A stretch of 10,167 nucleotides of DNA from CAYSBK01 sp964429265 (lineage in GTDB: Bacteria > Planctomycetota > Phycisphaerae > Sedimentisphaerales > Anaerobacaceae), in the NCBI GenBank assembly GCA_964429265.1, contig CAYSBK010000081.1, positions 1 through 10,167 on the forward strand, given 5' to 3'. This document shows, piece after piece, positions 1 to 6,854 of the stretch. The position numbers and the translations under genes are program-made. A model generated the notes under the pieces. It was not told the DNA's origin and did no database searches. It was given only the letters and a program-made list of their open reading frames with translations. The stretch's first letter is position 1. Each line of letters opens with the position of its first letter.

Positions 1-67
1 GCGCAAGCAACACGCTTGTGAGAATGAAAAACCCCGCGATACTTCTGAGGCATCTTTCAACCGTCAT
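1..67 (-). CDS. DUF2892 (YgaP-type) inner membrane protein, N-terminal fragment
   Basis: Only the first 22 codons are inside the window; the gene continues past the left edge. The ATG (67-65) lies 15 bases after the stop of the RND exporter gene, with a GAGGG-like ribosome site about 7 bases upstream. The visible peptide begins MTVERCLRSIAGFFILTSVL, a short charged N-terminus running into a hydrophobic helix. This opening closely matches the start of DUF2892 proteins, small two-helix inner membrane proteins also found as the membrane part of the rhodanese YgaP. The recognition is from memory of the family pattern and rests on few residues. DUF2892 genes often sit with ArsR-type regulators and rhodaneses, and this operon does start with an ArsR gene. 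Its job here is unknown. Whether a rhodanese domain follows cannot be seen. Confidence 0.62.
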   Translation of the reverse strand, partial: MTVERCLRSIAGFFILTSVLLA

Positions 68-82
68 AAGCCGACCCTCGCC

Positions 83-2923
83 TTACGTCCCTTTCTTTGC
101 CTCTACCACTCGACACGCCTGCCGCCGCGATACTACCGCGCACGTCATCGCCAGTACGCCGACGACAATCAGCGTCACCACGCCCAGCGAACCCCACCCC
201 AGCCTCCAGTACTGGTGCAGATTCACCGCAACCAGAAGGGCAACCCCAACCGAAACAATCACGCAGAAAGCACAGTTGCACGTTGCCGACACCGGCTCCT
301 TAACCGGCTTGAACAACCACTTCTCCCCGAGCCGCAGAATCGCCGGCAATACCACCAGCGTCACCGTCCCCGACAACGCCATAATCGCACACACGAATAT
401 CCCCACCGTCTTGTACGGCACCAGCGGCGCAGCCAAAAGCGGCAAAAAACCTATCGCTATCACCAGAACGTTCCTGCTTATCGCCCGCCCGGGTCCGCCG
501 AACATCTCAGCCGAACTGGCCCGCCACGAACCGGTCACCCCGTGGCTGGCCCTCGCACGTTCAAGAAAATGTATCGCAAAGTCCACCGCCATCCCCAGCG
601 TCAAGGCGCTGAGCACCGCGACCGGCATATCATAATCCTTCCCCGCCAGCCCGATCATCCCGTAGATCATCAAAATCGTTACCGACAGCGGAACCATACA
701 AACAACGCCCCACAACGCCGACCGAAACAGTATCGCCATCATAATAAACACGATGATAAAGCTGCCCATGAACGATTGCAGCATCCCCCACACCATCTTG
801 TCCTGCCACACCACGTTGATATACGTCAGCCCCGCCCAGTTATACCTCACCGGCACCGGCGCGGGATTCGCCTCCAGGAAATCACGCACCGCGCGCGTAA
901 CCTTCTCCATATCCTTGTTATCCCCGCTGGTCAACTGGAACCATATATTCGCCCGCGAAAAATCCTTCGCCACAAAGTGCCACAGGTCTCCCGGCCGATG
1001 ACTGCTCTCGAATTGGACCCGGCACTGCGCGACCGCACGCGATGTTTGGGGTATCCTGAAATGTTCCTCCCCGCCGCCGAGCAGCTCCTGGTAAACCTTC
1101 TTGATAATGTCACTATATGAATTGCTCTTACCCACAAGCCCCGTTTGCTTCAGATGCGCCTGTAGATCCGAAACATACCGCAGCATCTCCGGCTGCTCGA
1201 ACAGCTTCGTCTGCTCCAGGCGACGCTCGAAGAAATCCGCAACCCCGTACCACGCATCCACCGACTCCTCGGCGGCGGCGTCTATCTTCTCGTTTATCGC
1301 CCCCACCACCTCCGCCAGCAGCTCACGCCTGGTGCGAGCCTTCTTAGCCTTGCCCAGCAGAATTCTCTCCGCCGAAGCAATATCCTCCTCGGCCGACGGA
1401 TATTCCCGCCCCAGCTCCGCCAGCTTCGCCAGCAAGTCCTGCCGCAGGCCGTCAACGTACTCCACGTCAACCGCCTCACCCCGCCCGTCCTCCAGCACCA
1501 GGTACGCCATATACGTACCACCGAAATGCTCGTTCAGTACCTCATCGGCGACCCGAATCGGATGACTACGCGCAAACCATTTTATGGGATTGTCGTTTAT
1601 GTTTATTCGCGTGATACCGTAAGCCGCAACCGCAGCCGCCAATCCAATCACCGCCATAATCGGCTTCGCGCCGCCGTACGTAAATCTTCCCATCCGACTC
1701 AGAATCCTGCCCAGCAATGTCTGCTTTTCCTCGTGAGTCGCCAATGCCCCGAAATTCTCCAGCCACTTCTCCTTCAGCAGCATCACGTAAGCAGGAACGA
1801 AAGTCACCGTGAATACCCACGCTATCATTATCCCGACAGCCACGAAAATCCCGAAAACCTGCACCGGCGGGATCGGCGTAAGGGCCAGCGACGCAAACCC
1901 CGCCGCCGACGTCAGCGACGTATACAGCATCGGCGTGAAAAGGTGGCCCATAACCTCCGTAACTGTCTGCCTGCGACCACGCTCCTTCCTGTAACGATCG
2001 AAAAACTCCGAAAGTATGTGCACCGAGTCAACCACAGCTATCGGCATAAGAAATATCGGTATCATCGAGCTCATAATATGGACGGGGTACCCCAGTCCTA
2101 TCAAAAGCCCCATCGTCGACAGCACCGAAACCATCGCTATGATCATCGGCGAAATAATTAGAATCAGCTTCCGGAAAAATATCAGCATCAGGACGAAAAT
2201 CACCACCATCGCCAGCGGCGCCGACACCGCCATCTGTAAGAACATCTCGTACCCGAACGTATCCTCCGCTACCGGAAGTCCCGTTATATGGTAACGCTCA
2301 TCCCCCTCAAAGCCCGCAATCTTCTCCTGAAGTTTGCGGTACACCTTGTGGCTGAGGTCCTTGCTCGTAAGGGGAAGATAAATACACAACGCCTTGCCGT
2401 CCTCCGAAACGACCGTCCCCTTCAATAGCGGGTTCGAAAGCGCCTTGTCCCGAATCGCAAGCGCCTCGGCATCATCCTTCGGTGGCGTCTTCATCAGCCA
2501 CTCAAACCGAACCGTCCCCGGGCCGCCCTGGCCGATGTAGTCCACCGTGGAAGGTGCCAGAAGCTCCGCCTCCACAACGCCCACCATACGGTTCGGGTCG
2601 TTCTTGTCGGGCCAGCGAAGCTCGCTCTTTGCAAACTCAGTAAGCTCGTATATCTTCCCCAGCGATTCCGCGTTGAATACCCCGTTCGGATCCTTCTCAT
2701 TGACCACCCCCAGCACCACCATATCGTACAGTGCAAAATCGCGCTTGACCTTGTTGTGAAACACCCTTGCAGGCTCGTCCCCGGCAAGCATATTTTCAGG
2801 ATCGGTATCCACCCGAATAAGAGGAATAAGAGCCGCCAGACCCACCGTAAAGGCCACCATAATCACCGTCACCGCCACGGGATGTCCTATCGCAAACTTG
2901 GTAATCCTGTACTTATGGTCCAT
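83..2923 (-). CDS. RND superfamily (MMPL-type) exporter with a C-terminal two-helix extension
   Basis: The 946-residue protein has the doubled RND plan. TM1 is near residues 13-35, followed by a large periplasmic loop (about 36-225) and a five-helix block (about 230-385). TM7 is near 420-440, then a second loop (about 441-708) and a second five-helix block (about 710-866). Charged residues in helix 4 of each half, Asp299 (IAVVDSVHIL) and Asp781 (GMAVDFAIHF), match the proton-relay positions of the MMPL/sterol-sensing type. Such proteins export lipids, hydrophobic compounds or other solutes using the proton gradient; the substrate here is unknown. Residues 867-946 form an extra tail with two more predicted helices and a C-N-C-A-F-C cluster (Cys882, 884, 887). 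The ATG at 2923 is chosen because AGGAAAGGG lies about 6 bases upstream; a TTG six codons earlier has no ribosome site. The gene follows the ArsR gene by 27 bases and precedes the DUF2892 gene by 15, so it is operonic. No adaptor or outer-membrane channel is visible. Confidence 0.88.
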   Translation of the reverse strand: MDHKYRITKFAIGHPVAVTVIMVAFTVGLAALIPLIRVDTDPENMLAGDEPARVFHNKVKRDFALYDMVVLGVVNEKDPNGVFNAESLGKIYELTEFAKSELRWPDKNDPNRMVGVVEAELLAPSTVDYIGQGGPGTVRFEWLMKTPPKDDAEALAIRDKALSNPLLKGTVVSEDGKALCIYLPLTSKDLSHKVYRKLQEKIAGFEGDERYHITGLPVAEDTFGYEMFLQMAVSAPLAMVVIFVLMLIFFRKLILIISPMIIAMVSVLSTMGLLIGLGYPVHIMSSMIPIFLMPIAVVDSVHILSEFFDRYRKERGRRQTVTEVMGHLFTPMLYTSLTSAAGFASLALTPIPPVQVFGIFVAVGIMIAWVFTVTFVPAYVMLLKEKWLENFGALATHEEKQTLLGRILSRMGRFTYGGAKPIMAVIGLAAAVAAYGITRININDNPIKWFARSHPIRVADEVLNEHFGGTYMAYLVLEDGRGEAVDVEYVDGLRQDLLAKLAELGREYPSAEEDIASAERILLGKAKKARTRRELLAEVVGAINEKIDAAAEESVDAWYGVADFFERRLEQTKLFEQPEMLRYVSDLQAHLKQTGLVGKSNSYSDIIKKVYQELLGGGEEHFRIPQTSRAVAQCRVQFESSHRPGDLWHFVAKDFSRANIWFQLTSGDNKDMEKVTRAVRDFLEANPAPVPVRYNWAGLTYINVVWQDKMVWGMLQSFMGSFIIVFIMMAILFRSALWGVVCMVPLSVTILMIYGMIGLAGKDYDMPVAVLSALTLGMAVDFAIHFLERARASHGVTGSWRASSAEMFGGPGRAISRNVLVIAIGFLPLLAAPLVPYKTVGIFVCAIMALSGTVTLVVLPAILRLGEKWLFKPVKEPVSATCNCAFCVIVSVGVALLVAVNLHQYWRLGWGSLGVVTLIVVGVLAMTCAVVSRRQACRVVEAKKGT

Positions 2924-2950
2924 CTGCAACCCTTTCCTCAAGAAGCCGTT

Positions 2951-3304
2951 CTACTCGGTCGGTTTGGTACCTTGTTGTGTTGTGTCCGCTTGTGCCGCGG
3001 CCGAGCCGCCTTGGTGTTCCTTTTTTCGCTGGCAGTGGTGGTAAATGCAGTCAAGCAGCCGAACGACGTTTTCGTTCTCAATGCGATAATATACCCTGGC
3101 CCCGTCCCGCCTGCGAACAAGAATCCCTTTGTCCCTCATAGTATTAAGGTGCTGGCTGATAACCGCCTGTCCCGCCGACAGGCCCTCCGCTATATCGCCG
3201 ACACATCTTTCCCCGCCGGCAAGTAGTTCGATTATCTGCAGCCGTACCGGATGCCCGACCGCCTTGAGTATTTCCGCAGCCTCTTGGGCAAGACTTCTGT
3301 TCAT
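2951..3304 (-). CDS. ArsR-family winged-helix transcriptional regulator
   Basis: This 117-residue protein has the ArsR layout: a first helix with EILKAVGHPVRLQIIELL (about residues 11-28), a helix-turn-helix around residues 34-58 with recognition helix GQAVISQHLNTMRDKG, and a beta wing with RRRDGARVYYRI (65-75). Family members repress their own operon and release DNA when they bind a metal or when cysteines are oxidised or persulfidated. Cysteines are at 34 (GERCVGD, where ArsR itself has its CVC motif), 86 and 91 (DCIYHHC, beside His89 and His90). A C34/C91 pair would resemble the paired cysteines of SqrR/BigR/YgaV, although spacing and local sequence differ, so metal sensing remains possible. 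The tail after residue 92 is polar and probably disordered. ATG 3304 is preferred, with AGGACGG about 6 bases upstream; an in-frame TTG at 3349 would add 15 residues including another Cys but has no clear ribosome site. It is the first gene of the operon with the exporter. Confidence 0.87.
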   Translation of the reverse strand: MNRSLAQEAAEILKAVGHPVRLQIIELLAGGERCVGDIAEGLSAGQAVISQHLNTMRDKGILVRRRDGARVYYRIENENVVRLLDCIYHHCQRKKEHQGGSAAAQADTTQQGTKPTE

Positions 3305-3355
3305 AACGGGCCGTCCTACAAAAACGCCGTGAATAGCACAGGTATCCAATTGTCA

Positions 3356-3371
3356 GAATATCATTATATCC
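3356..3371. promoter_or_regulatory. Candidate operator palindrome of the ArsR-type regulator
   Basis: Reading the minus strand, GGATATAATGATATTC is a 16-base imperfect palindrome with 6 of 8 pairs matching. It lies just downstream of the best -10 box, covering the likely transcription start, about 52 bases before the ArsR start codon. That position suits self-repression by an ArsR-type protein, whose sites are AT-rich imperfect palindromes. The match is only structural; no known consensus is claimed, and AT-rich sequence yields such palindromes by chance. Confidence 0.3.
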
Positions 3372-3373
3372 CG

Positions 3374-3402
3374 ATTATACTATATATCTGGCCAAAAGTT
3401 CA
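3374..3402 (-). promoter_or_regulatory. Candidate sigma-70-type promoter for the ArsR/exporter operon
   Basis: On the minus strand a perfect TATAAT lies at 3379-3374. Seventeen bases upstream is TGAACT (3402-3397), a weak -35 with 3 of 6 matches to TTGACA. A second TATAAT occurs one helical turn downstream (3368-3363), inside the candidate operator, but without a good -35. The region is much more AT-rich than its surroundings. The start would fall near 3367, giving a leader of about 60 bases. The -10 is convincing, the -35 is not. Confidence 0.42.
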
Positions 3403-3422
3403 CCCCCCGCACTAAAATCCAC

Positions 3423-3452
3423 AAAAAATCGCCCCTCCCCGCCGTCAGCGAT
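3423..3452 (-). terminator. Weak candidate intrinsic terminator after the STAS gene
   Basis: On the minus strand, ATCGC (3452-3448) can pair with GCGAT (3432-3428) across a G-rich 15-base loop, followed by a T run at 3428-3423. It lies about 70 bases after the STAS stop codon and before the ArsR promoter, where a transcript end is expected. The stem is only five pairs, so this is a weak call. Confidence 0.28.
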
Positions 3453-3523
3453 GGGTACCCGACTGTTTCTCAAGAAAACACTAACGTTCGCCGCGCGGTC
3501 TCCACCACCGGCCTACGCCGCTG

Positions 3524-3880
3524 CTATCCCGCGTGATGGGTCGGGTTCTCCGCTCTGCCCAGAAACGCCAGCGCGGTATCCCGGTCAGGCGAAAAACGGA
3601 ACACATCCTCCAGCCCGACGACCTTGAATATGCACTTCGTCGCCAGTGCCATGCTGCTCAATATCAGCTCTCGGTCTTGCTTGCGAACGATGTCCCTGAC
3701 CTGCAGCAGTTTGCCGATAGCCGAAGAACCGATTACATCAACCCTCGTAAAGTCAACGATAACGTCGCATTGACCCCGCTCTTGCAGTGTCATCGCCACG
3801 ACCTCAAGGTCCTCACTGATGCCAGGCTCCGGCGCCAGCACTACCAGCATGATTTCGTCCGACAGGTGTTGAATCTCCAC
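3524..3880 (-). CDS. STAS-domain protein (anti-sigma-factor-antagonist type)
   Basis: This 118-residue protein is essentially one STAS domain. Strand-helix alternation runs from the start to about residue 108. The central signature is DVIVDFTRVDVIGSSAIGKL (residues 39-58), in which Ser52/Ser53 sit where SpoIIAA/RsbV proteins are phosphorylated by a partner kinase and released by a phosphatase. Family members bind anti-sigma factors or other signalling partners in the cytoplasm. No kinase, phosphatase or sigma factor is in the window, so the partner is unknown. The start is a GTG, supported by a perfect AGGAGG six bases upstream. The last eight residues are a loose tail. The gene follows the TerB/J-like gene by 114 bases, which is long for an operon pair, so it may have its own promoter, although none is clear. 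A link to the chaperone genes is possible but unproven. Confidence 0.85.
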   Translation of the reverse strand: MEIQHLSDEIMLVVLAPEPGISEDLEVVAMTLQERGQCDVIVDFTRVDVIGSSAIGKLLQVRDIVRKQDRELILSSMALATKCIFKVVGLEDVFRFSPDRDTALAFLGRAENPTHHAG

Positions 3881-3994
3881 TCTGATCCTCCTAAAAGCTC
3901 AAATCTCTACCTTGCAAAATGCTCCTAGGCAAAACGCCCGACCAATCTCGATCATACACGCTCATCATCGCGCAACCGGCCGCCAAGCCCAGTA

Positions 3995-5221
3995 CTACGC
4001 AACGTACTCCTTTCTCGCCTCCGCTATGAACCGCAGCATATGGTCCGCCTGCGCCTGAACCTGCGGGTCCGAGCTTGTAACACGAGCGTTCCATTTGCGG
4101 TATTCCCTGTTCAGGACGTGGCGGACCTCTTCCTTGTCCATATCCCCCCTGACACCCAGAATCAACTCCGCGTCCTGACTCTGGTGCATGTTCGCAGGCA
4201 GTATCTTCTCCATCATCCCCCGGAAACGCTCCATGTCCACCTCCATCCACTTCGCCAGGTTCTTCAGAAGCTCCGTCGCCTCCGCCCCAACGCTGCCGCG
4301 CGCGCCGGCAACCTGCAGGCACAAACTCAGGATATCGCAGCGCACAACCGTCGGCGTGGTGCCGGCCAGTTCACCGCATATCTTCTGAACATCGACCTGC
4401 TTGCCCGACCGGAAGAAAACCACCGTCTGCTCCAGCGCCTTCTCCAGCTTGTCGCGACTGCTGTCGCTTGCCCCGGCAAAACCTATGTGGCTGCGCGTCC
4501 ATTCCTTGATCAGCTCTACCTGCCGCTCATTCATCTGCCCGTCCGCCGTGCTGACCGCAAACGCAAGCGCAACCGCCAGCGTCTTGGCACGCTCGATATT
4601 TTCTTCCTCGTCAAGGTAGCCGAAGCTCGGATTCTCGTACTCGAAAACGCAACCCGCCGTCCCGAGTTGCCTGCCGCTTTCTCGCGACACCAGCGACACG
4701 TTGAAACTCAGCTTCCGGTGGCCCCTGCGAGGTAGAATCAGCCACTCCGTGTGTATCCTCGCTACGCTGGTCCACTGCAATATACGTCTGTCTTGACAGC
4801 TCAAATTGCTCAGCCCGGCACTGTAAACAAAGCTCTGCGGCGAGTCCTCGCTGTGCTGACTGAGCCTGCCGTAAACCGGCAGAACCGCCTGCTCGGTGAC
4901 GTCGTTCACCCGCACACGCACCGCCAGGTACTCCGCCGGCTCGCCCTGCTGCATTGTCCCGCACAGCTCGACCTTGAAAACCTCACTGCTGCGGCCCGGA
5001 CGCTGTTCATTCGCAAGGCAAACCCGGCAGTTCAGCCGACGAAAATCATATCTGTTATATGATGACAGGTTCCTGCGCCGGACCGAGCTGCGCCGACTGG
5101 AAACCACCACCTTCAGCCGATGGTATAGCTGCTCAAACTGCCTGTCCCCCGCCCCGAGAACAAAAACCAGCGCGCCGAACAGCACGCTCAACAGCAATAC
5201 CCCTGCCACAACCTGAACCAT
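3995..5221 (-). CDS. Membrane-anchored TerB-like protein with a degenerate J-domain-like C-terminus (DjlA layout)
   Basis: This 408-residue protein starts with one hydrophobic helix (about residues 3-23), an uncleaved anchor. A basic stretch (35-62), a predicted beta-rich region (about 62-200, with C65-R-V-C68) and an all-helical TerB-like region (about 205-345) follow. The TerB motif appears as LAFAVSTADGQMNERQVELI, with a diverged repeat at CLQVAGARGSVGAEATELL. Residues 349-408 resemble a J domain: ELILGV at the start, DKEEVRHVLNREYRKW as the second helix, ML-FIAEARKEY as the third. The HPD tripeptide is absent. Membrane anchor, TerB-like middle and C-terminal J domain is the order in DjlA, an Hsp70 co-chaperone. 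The gene starts 20 bases after the stop of the Hsp70 gene, which strengthens the link. The ATG at 5221 is chosen because it directly precedes the membrane helix; upstream in-frame sequence overlaps the Hsp70 gene and looks non-coding. The ribosome site is weak (GGGCGGGAAG), so translation may be coupled. The beta-rich part is unrecognised. Confidence 0.75.
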   Translation of the reverse strand: MVQVVAGVLLLSVLFGALVFVLGAGDRQFEQLYHRLKVVVSSRRSSVRRRNLSSYNRYDFRRLNCRVCLANEQRPGRSSEVFKVELCGTMQQGEPAEYLAVRVRVNDVTEQAVLPVYGRLSQHSEDSPQSFVYSAGLSNLSCQDRRILQWTSVARIHTEWLILPRRGHRKLSFNVSLVSRESGRQLGTAGCVFEYENPSFGYLDEEENIERAKTLAVALAFAVSTADGQMNERQVELIKEWTRSHIGFAGASDSSRDKLEKALEQTVVFFRSGKQVDVQKICGELAGTTPTVVRCDILSLCLQVAGARGSVGAEATELLKNLAKWMEVDMERFRGMMEKILPANMHQSQDAELILGVRGDMDKEEVRHVLNREYRKWNARVTSSDPQVQAQADHMLRFIAEARKEYVA

Positions 5222-5241
5222 CTTCCCGCCCGATACCTCGA

Positions 5242-6792
5242 CTATTCCACCTTTACCGCAGCCAGCTCCTCGGCCTTCTGGCGAACCGCTTCCTGTGACA
5301 TCTGCCCGTACTGGTCCAGGCAGAAATCCACCTCCAGAACACGGCCCGACTCGATGTCCTCGAACCTGCAGTGCATCCGCTGGTTCACATCGTAACGGTA
5401 CGTAACCTTGATCGGACATTTCGCCTTGCGACCCTCCGGAAGCTTGAACTTGTGCGTCGCAATCCGGTTCACGTACCGAACGTCCGTGTCCTCGCCCTGC
5501 GTGATGTTTACCTCCACTTCCTCCTGGCCCTCCGCGATCGTGTAGAACATCTGGCTGCTTTCGCACGGAAGCGGAGTATTCTTCTTCAGAATAATGCGAT
5601 TCTGAACAACGTGCTTACCTGTTTCCGGGTCGATCGGCGCGCATATCGTCCCGAAGCTGTGATTGCAGACATCCGTCAGCCTGATATCCTTCAGCCCGCT
5701 CGCTACCCCCGCCGGCACCTTGTCCGGATGCTCACGAAGCATCGTAAGGCCCGCGTGCAATGCCGCACCAAGCGCCACGCATTCATCCACGTTCACCGTC
5801 GCCTCCGGTGCAAAGCCGAACTTCTCCTTCAGGTGTTTCTGAACCAGTGGTACGCGCGTGCTGCCGCCGACCAGCAGAACCTTGTCTATCTCCGAAGGCT
5901 TCAACTTCGCCTCTTCCAGTGCAACGTCCAGCAGAATATCCGTACGCGCTATCAGCGACGATATCGCCTCCTCGAACATCTCGCGAGTCACCTCGACCTT
6001 TATGCTGCCCTTCGCACCGTACAGCATCTTCCGAGCCACCGACCGCCGCGAAAGCGTCTTCTTGACGTCTTCCGCCTCGTCCTCGTACTTGGTACGGTCT
6101 TCCTCGCAGCCGATAAGCTCCTGCCCGAACTTCTGCTTGTAGCACTGCTGCAGAATCTCCAGAACCTTCTGGTCGAAATCGATGCCGCCTAACGCGTGGT
6201 CGCCCTGCGAGCAAATGATGTCGATCTGTTGCTCGTTCACCCGCAGTATCGTCACGTCGAACGTCCCACCGCCGAGGTCGTACACCAGCACCCGCCCCGA
6301 CACCGGACGTGTCGTCGCATAATACAGGGCGGCCGCGACCGGCTCGTTCACTATCCCTATGACCTTAAGGCCCGCCATCGTCCCGGCGTCCATCGTCGCC
6401 TTGCGACGAACCTCGTCGAAATGCGCAGGAACCGAAATCACCGCCTCCTGAATCTCGCCATGCTCCTTGGAGCAGTCCTGCTTGAGCTTCTTAAGGATCA
6501 GGCTCGACAACTCCACCGCCGTCCACTGCCTGCCGTCGATAACGCGGGTATAATTGGCGTCACCGATGTGCCGTTTTATCCACCGAACCGACCTCTCCGG
6601 GTTCACCGCCCGGCAGTTCAACGCCTCAATCCCCACCCGGATAACATCGGGGTTCTCTTCGTCGAAATAGACCGCCGATGGGGTAAGCCTTTCCCCGTCG
6701 GCGTTAGGAACTATCTCCGGCTTGCCTATCTCGTTCAGAACCGCCAGGGCCGAAAAGGTCGTTCCCAGGTCTATACCTGCTATCTTGGACAT
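5242..6792 (-). CDS. Divergent Hsp70 (DnaK-like) chaperone lacking most of the helical lid
   Basis: This 516-residue protein has a full Hsp70 ATPase domain (about 1-365). Phosphate 1 is GIDLGTT (6-12), the catalytic lysine region WIKRHIG has Lys73, NEPVAAAL contains Glu150, phosphate 2 is YDLGGGTFD (171-179) with Asp172 and Thr177, and the adenosine motif is LLVGGSTRVP (306-315). These match the catalytic positions of DnaK, so ATP hydrolysis is expected. The linker is KDIRLTDV instead of the usual hydrophobic DVLLLDV. A beta substrate-binding domain follows (about 375-490). The protein then ends after one short helix (about 498-513), so it is roughly 120 residues shorter than DnaK and lacks the lid bundle and acidic tail. 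It is probably an accessory paralog rather than the housekeeping DnaK, since no canonical dnaJ or hrcA is nearby. The start is supported by GAGGAG 7 bases upstream. It lies 62 bases after the GrpE-like gene and 20 before the TerB/J-like gene. Confidence 0.93.
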   Translation of the reverse strand: MSKIAGIDLGTTFSALAVLNEIGKPEIVPNADGERLTPSAVYFDEENPDVIRVGIEALNCRAVNPERSVRWIKRHIGDANYTRVIDGRQWTAVELSSLILKKLKQDCSKEHGEIQEAVISVPAHFDEVRRKATMDAGTMAGLKVIGIVNEPVAAALYYATTRPVSGRVLVYDLGGGTFDVTILRVNEQQIDIICSQGDHALGGIDFDQKVLEILQQCYKQKFGQELIGCEEDRTKYEDEAEDVKKTLSRRSVARKMLYGAKGSIKVEVTREMFEEAISSLIARTDILLDVALEEAKLKPSEIDKVLLVGGSTRVPLVQKHLKEKFGFAPEATVNVDECVALGAALHAGLTMLREHPDKVPAGVASGLKDIRLTDVCNHSFGTICAPIDPETGKHVVQNRIILKKNTPLPCESSQMFYTIAEGQEEVEVNITQGEDTDVRYVNRIATHKFKLPEGRKAKCPIKVTYRYDVNQRMHCRFEDIESGRVLEVDFCLDQYGQMSQEAVRQKAEELAAVKVE

Positions 6793-6854
6793 TTCAAACT
6801 CCTCAGTTCAAACCGCATCTGCCTGAATGCCTCAAAACGTCTTCCACCTTGGCG

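Noticed and set aside
215..1120. A 301-codon plus-strand frame opposite the RND exporter.
   Set aside because: It is antisense to a clearly coding gene, is full of Arg, His and Pro, and has no recognisable domain; it is a shadow of the exporter's codon use.
3893..3961. A 22-codon frame between the TerB/J-like and STAS genes, starting with ATGATG.
   Set aside because: It has no ribosome site and no distinctive composition, and a frame this short is expected by chance.
5222..5566. N-terminal extension of the TerB/J-like gene into the Hsp70 gene (in-frame start at 5566).
   Set aside because: This would overlap the Hsp70 coding region by over 300 bases. The extra residues are Gly/Arg-rich and featureless, and the membrane anchor starts right at ATG 5221.
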